Made by a program: the position numbers and the translations under genes
Origin: Xanthomarina arctica
GTDB lineage: Bacteria; Bacteroidota; Bacteroidia; Flavobacteriales; Flavobacteriaceae
Reading direction: 5' to 3'
Length of the DNA stretch: 64,000 nucleotides
Assembly: GCF_014638915.1 (NCBI RefSeq)
Contig: NZ_BMFQ01000003.1
Span: forward strand, 186,001-250,000
In this document: piece after piece, positions 52,158 through 59,948 of the stretch
Numbering within the stretch: position 1 is the stretch's first letter
Layout of the letters: each line of letters begins with the position of its first letter
The notes under the pieces: model-generated
The model's database searches: none
Seen by the model: the letters and a program-made list of their open reading frames with translations, nothing else
Told to the model about the DNA's origin: nothing

Positions 52158-52198
52158 CATAACTAGGAGGTCATGGGATCGTGCCACATTCTCGCTAC
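52158..52198 (+). pseudogene. tRNA-Met-like 3' half, attachment-site copy 2
   Basis: It differs from 11765-11805 at two positions (A for C in the anticodon-stem region and A for C in the T stem). The following terminator is also conserved. The 5' tRNA half is absent here too. Confidence 0.65.
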
Positions 52199-52206
52199 AC
52201 ATTTGA

Positions 52207-52236
52207 AAGCTTTGAACTTATGTTCAGGGCTTTTTT
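52207..52236 (+). terminator. terminator behind second tRNA-like piece
   Basis: AAGCTTTGAAC-TTAT-GTTCAGGGCTT with T run, a slightly shortened copy of 11815-11845. Its T run abuts the MARQ remnant. Confidence 0.65.
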
Positions 52237-52290
52237 CATGGGATTAAAAACAAACCTTTTCATACTTGTATGATGCAGTTCTTTTTATAA
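52231..52290 (+). pseudogene. MARQ gene fragment
   Basis: About 60 bp (TTTTTTCATGGGATTAAAAA...) match 13199-13255, with indels. The junction lies where the terminator T run meets the TTTTTT of the gene, a microhomology that explains the loss of the DNA between. The frame is not intact. Confidence 0.6.
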
Positions 52291-52359
52291 ACTTATATAC
52301 ACCTATCTTTTTCTATAAAAGGCGGTTCATAAAATGCCACAAAAATTAAATGTTATCAT

Positions 52360-52452
52360 AAAGTAGAGAATTCACCTAAAGTTGAACAAGGCCCTATCCC
52401 CTATTTTGATTTAGAGATAAATAAGATAATTTATTCCTTTTTCCCACTTTAA
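52360..52452 (+). pseudogene. C-terminal coding remnant (IPYFDLE), copy 2
   Basis: EQGPIPYFDLEINKII ending SFFPL and TAA at 52450-52452, the counterpart of 13866-13967. No start codon is linked. Confidence 0.4.
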
Positions 52453-52619
52453 GGGAGGCCGAAAAACAATATTAAGAATCTTCACCTCCCTAGCTTAATT
52501 CGTTTTAAATGATTGATTAAAAATCATCTACGTATTTATACGTATTGGAAAACTTAATCTATATACCTATATTAGAAGACAATCTTTTAAGAAAAGGATA
52601 TTCTTTTCTATATGCCTTT
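52428..52619 (+). repeat. cassette-block leader, copy 3 (diverged)
   Basis: Looser match to copies 1 and 2: TACGTATTTATACGTATTGG, TATATTAGAAGACAAT and TTCTATATGCCTTT, ending against GTTGTGC at 52620-52626, the start of the DUF6090 cassette. Order relative to the tRNA piece, MARQ remnant and IPYFDLE remnant is the same as at 11765-14124. Confidence 0.5.
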
Positions 52620-52651
52620 GTTGTGCTTCATTATGACCAACCAATAACCAA

Positions 52652-53428
52652 ATGATAAAATTCTTTAGAAAAATTAGGCAAAAAATGCTGACTGATCTTC
52701 CTGACGGCAAGGCAGGGAACAAATTCAGTAAATATTTGATTTATGCCATTGGCGAAATTGTTCTTGTAATTATTGGGATATTAATAGCTTTACAAATAAA
52801 CAATTGGAATATTAATCAAAGTAATATAAACGAATCTAGTGAATTTGTAAATCGACTGAAAGCAGAAATAACGAGTAATATCGGTTTTACAAACGAAGAA
52901 ATTAAACGTAAAGAAAATCAAAAAAGGAGTTCGTTGGCAATTTTAAAAATGTTCAATAAAGATATTACTAAACTCTCTTCTAGAACATTCGATAGCCTTG
53001 TTAATATATGTATGGCAAATGGTAATATGGAATTTAAAAATGGAACTTTGAGCGAAGGATTAAATACTGGAAAGGTAGCACTCATTAAATCTGATTCATT
53101 AAAATCGCTTTTGTATGGCTTACCATCTTTAGTTGAAGAAGTTAGAATAGGTGAGAAATATTTCAATGATGACCTTAATGAATATTTCTATCCCTTTATT
53201 TATGAACATATCAGTTTCAGACAAATGGATGCTGTACACTCGAACTATGCTGAACAAATTGGACCTTCAAAATTTAGCAATCATAACAATTTAAATGTGC
53301 TAAACATTTTAAAATTTGAGAGTTTAATTGATAATATATTTTATAACTCAAATATTCAGATTGATAATTATTTAAAGCTTAAAAATGAATTAGAAAACCT
53401 CTATGAATTGATCCAGGAACATAACTAA
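52652..53428 (+). CDS. DUF6090 family membrane protein with a repeat-derived insert
   Basis: A 258-residue protein with the DUF6090 start MIKFFRKIRQ and the helix YLIYAIGEIVLVIIGILIAL. Between them is an insert LTDLPDGKAG (residues 13-22), encoded by a G/C-rich repeat; most family members have no such insert. A long helical domain follows. Role unknown, anchored in the inner membrane. The cassette has 7-bp complementary ends (52620-52626 and 53439-53445). Confidence 0.75.
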   Translation: MIKFFRKIRQKMLTDLPDGKAGNKFSKYLIYAIGEIVLVIIGILIALQINNWNINQSNINESSEFVNRLKAEITSNIGFTNEEIKRKENQKRSSLAILKMFNKDITKLSSRTFDSLVNICMANGNMEFKNGTLSEGLNTGKVALIKSDSLKSLLYGLPSLVEEVRIGEKYFNDDLNEYFYPFIYEHISFRQMDAVHSNYAEQIGPSKFSNHNNLNVLNILKFESLIDNIFYNSNIQIDNYLKLKNELENLYELIQEHN

Positions 53429-53438
53429 AATAACGAAT

Positions 53439-53535
53439 GCACAACAACATTTACAAGCTATATCTAGGTCTATCCTAATTTGGAGAGATCTGTGATAATT
53501 CGCGCCGCAGCTCATATACATAAACTTTGTAGCAC
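53439..53535 (+). repeat. attC-like cassette junction J4
   Basis: The left core GCACAACAAC complements the cassette start GTTGTGC. A right part with ATATACATAAACTTTGTAGCAC opens the next cassette, whose first nine bases (TTGTAGCAC) complement 56435-56443. Internal pairing is weaker than in J0 or J5. Confidence 0.45.
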
Positions 53536-53576
53536 ATTTGCCAAACCGAAGAATAAACATAAATTTAGCAATAATT

Positions 53577-54791
53577 ATGAGAAAACTAATTCTATTTTTA
53601 ACAATTACTTTTATAATAATTTCGTGTAAAAAAGAAAAGAGGTTAATAGAAAAAATTGAATTTGGAACTAAATATAAATTTTCATCAGAGATTGAAAGAG
53701 AAGCTTTTTTTTCAAAAGATTATCAGCGTTCAGGAACCGATTTTGCTTTAAAAGGTGATTATAAAAACGCTTTGATTCATTGGGATTTAGGAAAGGAAGT
53801 AATTGAAACCAGTTTATCAAAAGAGCAAATAGATTCCATAAATATTAAATATATAAAAGTAAAGGCTTTAGATTATGTAATTGAGAAAGCTAAAAAAAAT
53901 CATATAGTAATTATTAACGAAGCTCATCATAATTCCCTTCATCGTGTATTTACAAAATCGCTTCTTAAAGATTTATATCATATTGGATATACAAATTTAG
54001 GAATTGAAGCACTTACAAGTAATGATAGTTTAAATTCTGCCCTCAACAATCGAAAATATCCAATTCAAACTACAGGATACTACACCAAAGACCCACAGTT
54101 CGGGAATTTGATAAGAACAGCATTGGAAATAGGATATACTTTATTTCCTTACGAAACTACGAATTATAGCGATGATTCAGATGAATTAAGAGAAATTGAA
54201 CAAGCAGAAAGCATTCAAAAAGTAATTGAATCTAAACCAAACGAAAAGTTCTTAATCTATTGTGGTTATGGCCATGCACTTGAAGGAACTCACAGATTTT
54301 TGGGAAAAACTATGGCTGGTAGACTAACTGAATTTACAGGAATAAACCCTTTAACGATAGATCAAACATTATTTGATTTTAATAAAGAAAGTAAGCCTGA
54401 ATTTAACTCACTCTTAGAAGCATTACAAATTAAAGAATCTTCCGTTTTAATTGAAAAGGACAATAATCCACTAAGATATGAAGAGAATGACACATGGATA
54501 GACATTGCTGTCTTTCATCCGAATACTGAATATATAGATGATAGACCAAATTGGTTATTTGAAAATGGGAATAAAAATGTTTCAATACTATTAACAGATA
54601 TTCAAATAGAGTTTCCAGTTATGGTTTTGGCTTATAAAAAAGGAGAAGATATTAATATAGCTATTCCAATTGACATTAAAGAAGTTGAAAGAAAAACAGA
54701 AAACTGTAATCTTGGTTTAAGTATAGGAACTTATGAAATTGTAGTTACAAATGGAAAAGAAACTGTTAAGTTTGAACAAACTGTACAATAA
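53577..54791 (+). CDS. ChaN/EreA-like lipoprotein
   Basis: I start at ATG 53577 (MRKLILFLTITFIIISCKKE, lipobox ISC); the longer frame from 53538 includes non-signal sequence. The 404-residue lipoprotein has a ChaN/erythromycin-esterase-like core: HIVIINEAHHNSLHRV with the conserved Glu-His pair, and FLIYCGYGHALEGTHRFL. ChaN is an iron/haem-related lipoprotein and EreA a hydrolase; the conserved His/Glu suggest a metal or hydrolytic site. It shares a cassette-type boundary with the decarboxylase gene downstream. Confidence 0.65.
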   Translation: MRKLILFLTITFIIISCKKEKRLIEKIEFGTKYKFSSEIEREAFFSKDYQRSGTDFALKGDYKNALIHWDLGKEVIETSLSKEQIDSINIKYIKVKALDYVIEKAKKNHIVIINEAHHNSLHRVFTKSLLKDLYHIGYTNLGIEALTSNDSLNSALNNRKYPIQTTGYYTKDPQFGNLIRTALEIGYTLFPYETTNYSDDSDELREIEQAESIQKVIESKPNEKFLIYCGYGHALEGTHRFLGKTMAGRLTEFTGINPLTIDQTLFDFNKESKPEFNSLLEALQIKESSVLIEKDNNPLRYEENDTWIDIAVFHPNTEYIDDRPNWLFENGNKNVSILLTDIQIEFPVMVLAYKKGEDINIAIPIDIKEVERKTENCNLGLSIGTYEIVVTNGKETVKFEQTVQ

Positions 54792-54793
54792 CT

Positions 54794-54930
54794 ATTGTCA
54801 ATACTGATATAAAAAATGGGTAGTTTAGAGCTTAACAAAAGGAAAGTGCATACTTACTTTCATCCGATTTTCGTTCCGAAAATCCGCCGACACAAGCACG
54901 CACTTTTCATACACAAAACCATTGTAACAC
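54794..54930 (+). repeat. attC-like cassette junction J5
   Basis: Left TTGTCAATACTGATATAAAA, right AACCATTGTAACAC. AAAGTGCATACTTACTTTC near 54843 pairs imperfectly with the CAAGCACGCACTTTTC near 54893, and GATTTTCG-TTC-CGAAAATC forms the central hairpin. The same left core is seen in J7. Confidence 0.6.
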
Positions 54931-54951
54931 AATAAAAACAAACACAATAGA

Positions 54952-56430
54952 ATGATTGAAAATCGAGAAAATTCAATAGAAATCGACAAAGAAAATTTTC
55001 GTAAAATAGGACATCAATTAATAGATGATATTTCCGACTTCCTTTCTAGTATCGATAAAAAACCTGTTACAGTTAACAAAAGTCCAAGTCAACTACAAAG
55101 TATTTTAGGAAATAATACTTTGCCAGAAAACGGAACACCAGCAACAGAATTAATACCAAGAGTAACCAATTTATTGCTTAATCATTCATTGTTTAATGGA
55201 CATCCTAAATTTTTAGGATATATCACATCATCCGCTTCCCCAATTGGAGCCTTGGCTGATTTACTTGCAGCGTCTATAAATTCAAATGTTGGTGCTCATA
55301 TTTTAAGTCCTATGGCTACCGAGATTGAGAAACAAACAGTTCAATGGCTTGCTGAGTTTATTGGTGTTTCACCAAGTTACGGTGGAATTTTAGTTAGTGG
55401 TGGGAATATGGCAAATTTTACTGCGTTTTTGGCAGCTAGAACAGCTAAAGCACCTAAGAATATAAAAGAAGATGGACTCTCAAATATATCTAAAAAACTA
55501 ACTGTTTATTGTTCAAAATCCACACACACTTGGATCGAGAAAGCTGCAATATTATTTGGTTTAGGCTCAAATTCAATTCGTTGGATTGAAACTGATTCTT
55601 CCAATAAAATGAATAATAAAGTTTTAGAAGAAACAATTAAAAAAGATATAGAAAATGGTTTACAACCAATTATGGTAATTGGTACTGCTGGAGATGTAAG
55701 CACTGGTGTTGTTGATAATCTTAAAGGCATTTCAACTATTTGCAAAGCATATGATTTATGGTTTCATATCGATGGTGCTTATGGTGTACCTGCGGCAGTT
55801 ATTCCTAAGTTCAAAAAACTATTTCATGGTGTAACAGAAGCTGATTCTATAGCTCTTGACCCTCATAAATGGTTATATAGCCCTCTTGAAGCTGGATGTA
55901 CGTTAGTAAAAAATCCACAGCATTTAATTGACACTTTTAGCTCTCATCCTGAATATTACAATTTTACAAGTACAGAAGGTGAAACTGCTCAAAACTTTTA
56001 TGAATTTGGAATGCAAAATTCACGTGGATTTAGAGCCTTAAAAGTTTGGTTAACATTACAACAAGTTGGTCGAAATGGTTATCAAAAATTAATTAGCGAA
56101 GACATTGAATTGTCAGTATTGTTATTTGACCTAGCTAAAAAGCATCCTGAATTAGAGGCAGTTTCTCAAAATTTAAGTATTACTACTTTTAAATATATTC
56201 CATTAAATTACAAAGGAGACAACGATTATTTAAATAAACTAAATGAAGAGTTATTGAATGAATTACAAACTGGGGGTGAGTTATTTTTATCAAATGCTAT
56301 TGTAAATGAAATGTATTGTTTAAGAGCTTGTATTGTAAATTTCAGAACTACAAGAAAAGATATTAAAGAAATTATTGAAATAGTTATTAGAGAGGGAAGA
56401 GAGACTCATTCGAAATTACAATTGAAATAA
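54952..56430 (+). CDS. PLP-dependent decarboxylase, group II (aromatic amino acid type)
   Basis: A 492-residue group II decarboxylase: TNLLLNHSLFNGHPKFLGYI near the N-terminus, the PLP-binding Lys in DPHKWLYSPL (about residue 305) and conserved HIDGAYG with the Asp before it. Members decarboxylate aromatic amino acids, glutamate or diaminobutyrate; the substrate cannot be told here. A whole amino-acid decarboxylase as a mobile cassette gene is unusual. It is followed by the end GTGCTACAA, which complements the start at 53527, so it may share a cassette with the ChaN-like gene. Confidence 0.85.
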   Translation: MIENRENSIEIDKENFRKIGHQLIDDISDFLSSIDKKPVTVNKSPSQLQSILGNNTLPENGTPATELIPRVTNLLLNHSLFNGHPKFLGYITSSASPIGALADLLAASINSNVGAHILSPMATEIEKQTVQWLAEFIGVSPSYGGILVSGGNMANFTAFLAARTAKAPKNIKEDGLSNISKKLTVYCSKSTHTWIEKAAILFGLGSNSIRWIETDSSNKMNNKVLEETIKKDIENGLQPIMVIGTAGDVSTGVVDNLKGISTICKAYDLWFHIDGAYGVPAAVIPKFKKLFHGVTEADSIALDPHKWLYSPLEAGCTLVKNPQHLIDTFSSHPEYYNFTSTEGETAQNFYEFGMQNSRGFRALKVWLTLQQVGRNGYQKLISEDIELSVLLFDLAKKHPELEAVSQNLSITTFKYIPLNYKGDNDYLNKLNEELLNELQTGGELFLSNAIVNEMYCLRACIVNFRTTRKDIKEIIEIVIREGRETHSKLQLK

Positions 56431-56434
56431 TAAC

Positions 56435-56545
56435 GTGCTACAACACCATGTATAATTAATTGTTGTTTTTAAAATTCCTTCGGAATTTTCTATAACTCGT
56501 GTTTGTTTATTAAATTAGTTGCTTAACCACGCAACTAACCATAGG
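56435..56545 (+). repeat. attC-like cassette junction J6
   Basis: Left core GTGCTACAACACCATGTATA, with AAAATTCC-TTC-GGAATTTT as the central hairpin, and a right edge TTGCTTAACCACGCAACTAACC. Similar in plan to J1. The right core does not show a clear GTT triplet, unlike the others. Confidence 0.5.
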
Positions 56546-56579
56546 CTGTAATACAACGCAACTAAATCGAAATTAAAAT

Positions 56580-57047
56580 ATGAAAGAAAATAATGTGACC
56601 GAAAACTCATTTGAAGAATTTGAAAATATAAAAAAGAGAAGAAGGAAACTTCTACCTTGGTGGATTAAAATTTTCTGTTGGATATTTATGTTGTTCGGAC
56701 TTTTATCTCTTGTCTGCTTAATTCTCGGTTTTACAAATATTAAACCAGATCTTGCTTTTTACGGATTTGAAACGAATGAACCTTTTTCTTTAAACGGACT
56801 GATAGTTATTTCTATTGGACTTCTAAAAGGAGTTACTGCATTTGCATTGTGGTTTGAAAAAGATTTCGCAATAAAAATCGGAAAAGCAGATGCAATAATC
56901 GGAATTATTCTTTGCATAATTTCTATGGTTGTTTTACCTTTCATTCAAGACGGATTTAATATGACAATTCGATTAGAATTAGCTTTATTAATTCCATTTT
57001 TAATCAAACTGAATAAAATTCAAAAAGAATGGGAATCAATAATATAA
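56580..57047 (+). CDS. hypothetical membrane protein, 155 residues
   Basis: A basic N-terminus (ENIKKRRRKLLPWW) leads to about four hydrophobic helices: WIKIFCWIFMLFGLLSLVCL, LNGLIVISIGLLKGVTAFAL, GKADAIIGIILCIISMVVLP and ELALLIPFLIKLN. No family is recognised. It is the only gene between junctions J6 and J7. Confidence 0.6.
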   Translation: MKENNVTENSFEEFENIKKRRRKLLPWWIKIFCWIFMLFGLLSLVCLILGFTNIKPDLAFYGFETNEPFSLNGLIVISIGLLKGVTAFALWFEKDFAIKIGKADAIIGIILCIISMVVLPFIQDGFNMTIRLELALLIPFLIKLNKIQKEWESII

Positions 57048-57053
57048 AAAAAA

Positions 57054-57192
57054 TACTATTGTCAATACCGAATAAAAATAATTGTGGTTTAGCGCTTAAT
57101 CAAAGACAGTTGCGTGTTTGTAACGTCTAATTTTCCTTCGGAAAATCCTCGCACGCAAACAAGCAACTTTTCATATAAATAACCATTGTATA
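57054..57192 (+). repeat. attC-like cassette junction J7
   Basis: Left core ACTATTGTCAATACCGA, as in J5; right core AACCATTGTATACAAT. GTTGCGTGTTTG and CAAACAAGCAAC pair around ATTTTCC-TTC-GGAAAAT. The arms differ in sequence from J5, but the fold is the same. Confidence 0.6.
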
Positions 57193-57203
57193 CAATTACC
57201 CGA

Positions 57204-57860
57204 ATGAAAATATATTCAGCAAAATATAAGGACAAATTTGGTGAGTTAGAAACTAAAATCTATTCAGATGGTAGTTCTCTAAATTTAACATTAAGAGGAA
57301 TTCAATTTGAAGGAACAGACTTTGAAGGGCTTGAAGGCATAGTTGATGAAAGTAAGTTTGAATATGTTCTTTATGAAAATGGTATTGGTGATTTGACGAA
57401 TTTTGAATTGATGGCAGTAATTCCAGTTAATATTGTTAGAAATAAAAAAGAAATAATTGGAAATTTAGAAACATTCATTGCAACTGGAAATAATAATAGT
57501 GTGGTTCGTTTAAAATTAGAAACTGAATATGATACATTTTTAAGCGAAAAAGAATATGGCTATTTTGAAGATGCCATTATTGGAATTCAAGAAAAATTAC
57601 CTGAAAACACAAAAATTAAAACTTGTTTAAGTTGTAAGTATTCTAATTATCATCCAATAGGAAATGGTATGTTTGGAGGATTAAACTGCTTTAAGAATTT
57701 AAAAGAAGATGTGGAAAATGTTAGCGGAAAAAGTGATTTAATGGTTATGTGGGATAAAGGAATGGAAAATAAAAAAACATTTAATGTGCAAGAAACATTT
57801 GTCTGCGATGACCATAAATTTGTAACAAAAAATGATTGGGTATATAAAGATTGGACATAA
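57204..57860 (+). CDS. DUF6304-like protein with Cys motif
   Basis: I start at ATG 57204 because an in-frame TTG at 57186 lies in the junction core. The 218-residue product is a soluble beta-rich protein (MKIYSAKYKDKFGELETKIY) with a central CLSCKYSNYHPIG...GLNCFKN segment that may bind a metal, and ends DWVYKDWT. The DUF6304 assignment is tentative. It is the last cassette gene seen; TGTGTATAATAATGG just after it loosely complements its start. Confidence 0.5.
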   Translation: MKIYSAKYKDKFGELETKIYSDGSSLNLTLRGIQFEGTDFEGLEGIVDESKFEYVLYENGIGDLTNFELMAVIPVNIVRNKKEIIGNLETFIATGNNNSVVRLKLETEYDTFLSEKEYGYFEDAIIGIQEKLPENTKIKTCLSCKYSNYHPIGNGMFGGLNCFKNLKEDVENVSGKSDLMVMWDKGMENKKTFNVQETFVCDDHKFVTKNDWVYKDWT

Positions 57861-58359
57861 AAAAACTGTGTATAATAATGGCTACAGTTAATACGGGTTA
57901 AGGGGTTATGATTTATTTTGTTGGTGCATCAGAGGATGATGATAACTGGGGTTGTCTTGAACCACCTACCAAACCTTATATTTAAAACTACTTGATAAAG
58001 TTCAAAAAGAAAGTTATTGGTTCCAGAATAGAATCTTGTTGGAAATATAAGAACTCTTTTAATTCGATATAAATAAAGATTATTGTTACACTTACCAAAT
58101 AGATTATAGGGTAAAGACTCTCAATAAAATAAATGCAGAAAGTGACAATTGGATTAAGTTTTATAAAGATGCCGGACACCAAATTTATTAGACCTGTACA
58201 TTTTGACTTTAGATAGAAAAAACACAAACCTACAAGAGAACCATATGCACATGCAAAAAAAGCAATGAACTACTAATTAGAAACAAAATAATTAGCGCAT
58301 CCAGGACAGGTATTAGATATTTCACCTAAAAAAACAACTAGTATTTTTAAAGTAAATAA
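57861..58359. other. degenerate stretch after the last cassette
   Basis: No intact gene is seen. Short in-frame pieces such as YTYQIDYRVKTLNKI (about 58090-58133) with stops between suggest a decayed gene, unidentified. The reverse-strand gap before 58360 shows no other feature. Confidence 0.35.
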
Positions 58360-58494
58360 TTATACATTTTTTCTCTGCCTATCTATTTCTAAATCTGATG
58401 CCATATTCGCCATAAATTTCACCAACTCTTGTTGATCTTCATTATTAACAGTTTTATCCACAATTCTCACTCTACAGTATTGATTATTATTCAT
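58360..58494 (-). CDS. small 44-residue protein, QYC family
   Basis: MNNNQYCRVRIVDKTVNNED, ending DRQRKNV, shares N-x-Q-Y-C-x-V-R with the 53-residue product at 2564. Beyond that the two differ. The gene lies near the decayed end of the third cassette block, as the other one lies at the start of the first leader. No function is known. Confidence 0.45.
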   Translation of the reverse strand: MNNNQYCRVRIVDKTVNNEDQQELVKFMANMASDLEIDRQRKNV

Positions 58495-58524
58495 TATGCT
58501 TGATTTTTATATATTATTTTTATC

Positions 58525-58923
58525 TTAAATATTTGAATTTACCATCCAATTAATTCCGTATTTATCCGTGCATCGTCCAAAATAACCCCATTCTCTTTCT
58601 CTAAAATTGTGATGTACCTTTCCTCCTTCAGATAAACTATTAAATAATTGTTCAGCCTCATTTTTATCATTAATTTCAACACTCATGTGAATTTGATTGC
58701 CATGATTAATAGGGGTGTCAGGGGAAGCATCGTAGGCCATTAAATGCACCCCTTTTCCTACCAATTCTGCATGTTGTAATTTTTGACGATATGATGATGG
58801 GACATCGATTTTTTTATCCTCATATGACTGACGATTTTGAATTTTTGCTTTAAAAAGTTCTGCATAAAAATTGAGAGCTTCCTGACAGTTACCATTGAAA
58901 GCTAAATAGGCTTGTATTTGCAT
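58525..58923 (-). CDS. VOC-family (PhnB-like) protein
   Basis: I start at ATG 58923 (MQIQAYLAFNGNCQEALNFY); the longer frame to 58965 adds a basic extension without a signal. The 132-residue VOC protein has the PhnB pattern (Y-L-x-F-x-G-N-C-x-E-A-L-x-F-Y) and a C-terminal WGYFGRCTDKYGINWMV. PhnB-like proteins are metal-dependent or binding proteins of varied roles. Ordinary chromosomal gene beside the cassette block. Confidence 0.75.
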   Translation of the reverse strand: MQIQAYLAFNGNCQEALNFYAELFKAKIQNRQSYEDKKIDVPSSYRQKLQHAELVGKGVHLMAYDASPDTPINHGNQIHMSVEINDKNEAEQLFNSLSEGGKVHHNFREREWGYFGRCTDKYGINWMVNSNI

Positions 58924-59031
58924 TTTATTATGTTTTTTATTATACCATTTTTTTATATACTGCAAATTACAATGTCATGCATAGAAACCTTTACTCAAAA
59001 AATCTAAATTTTAATTCAATCAATAAAACGG

Positions 59032-59277
59032 AAGCCAATAAATATGACACTAGGTGTTTTGAACTTTAGTTTTGAAAGTTTAGAACCTGCTATAGAACTC
59101 TCCCCTATTTTCTTCTTAGAAGTAAAAACTGGCACAGCAACTTTTACGCTTGAACCAGAACACGTTCTTGTTCCTGCTTATTTTTGGGTTGCGGTTTTAG
59201 GCTTGCACTCTTATGAGGTGATAGTCGATGAAGTTTATGGATTTGGCATTCCTATTAGGGTAGGAGTTTTCGATTGA
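59032..59277 (+). pseudogene. MARQ gene C-terminal fragment
   Basis: The frame from 59044 (MTLGVLNFSFESLEPAIELS) is a close copy of the last third of the 12983 gene (LGVLDFDFENLEGALELSPI). The first two thirds are missing. Third copy of the gene family at the far side of the third cassette block, so this boundary too is of mobile-module origin. Confidence 0.7.
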
Positions 59278-59390
59278 TTGGGGTAGCAAAGCTTTTGAAT
59301 AATAAAACTCTAGATATTAAATTTAAAATGAATGAATTACTATTTTCATTAATTTAGTATATCTTTAATTCATAAAAATAATTACATACT
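59278..59390 (+). promoter_or_regulatory. gap before the LemA gene
   Basis: A/T-rich; TATATCTTTA near 59358 loosely fits the Bacteroidota -7 box, about 25 bp before the ATG at 59391. Low certainty. Confidence 0.3.
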
Positions 59391-59945
59391 ATGATACTCT
59401 TATTTGCAATAATTGGTTTTGTATTATTGGCCGCATTTTATGGTGTTGGTATTTACAATAGATTGGTAACCTTAAAAACACTTGTGGCAGAGGCTTGGAG
59501 TGGTATAGACGTGCAATTAAAAAAGCGTTACAATTTAATTCCGAACTTAGTAGAAACAGTAAAAGGCTATGCCAAGCACGAAAAAGAAACTTTTGAGAAT
59601 GTTACAAAAGCGAGAAATCAAGCGCAAAGCGCTACTACGGTCGAAGGTCAACAAGCTGCTGAAAACAACTTAAATAAATCTTTAATGAATTTATTTGCTG
59701 TTGCTGAACAATATCCTGATCTAAAAGCCAATGTCAATTTTTTGAGTTTGCAAAAGGAATTGTCTGTTGTGGAATCTGATATTGAAAAATCTAGAAGATA
59801 TTATAACGGAACCACTCGAGATTATAACATTTTAATTGATTCTTTTCCTTCAAATATCATCGCTGGGATGACTAATTTTAGTAAAGCCGCATTTTTTGAA
59901 ATTGATACAGATGCTGAACGACAAAACCCACAAGTAAAATTTTAA
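59391..59945 (+). CDS. lemA: LemA family membrane protein
   Basis: A 184-residue LemA: one N-terminal helix (ILLFAIIGFVLLAAFYGVGI) and the conserved YNRLVTLKTLVAEAWSGIDV, LKKRYNLIPNLVETVKGYAK and NDLNI-type helical core (ILIDSFPSNIIAGM). LemA proteins are membrane-anchored helical bundles of unknown function. It lies 3 bp before the DUF2207 gene, a standard pair in this group. Confidence 0.9.
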   Translation: MILLFAIIGFVLLAAFYGVGIYNRLVTLKTLVAEAWSGIDVQLKKRYNLIPNLVETVKGYAKHEKETFENVTKARNQAQSATTVEGQQAAENNLNKSLMNLFAVAEQYPDLKANVNFLSLQKELSVVESDIEKSRRYYNGTTRDYNILIDSFPSNIIAGMTNFSKAAFFEIDTDAERQNPQVKF

Positions 59946-59948
59946 GCG

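Noticed and set aside
11765-52198. A single 40-kb island bounded by attL and attR
   Set aside because: The recombinase is outside, the leader and MARQ remnant recur at both ends in the same orientation, and the interval holds ordinary T9SS genes, so duplication is a better fit.
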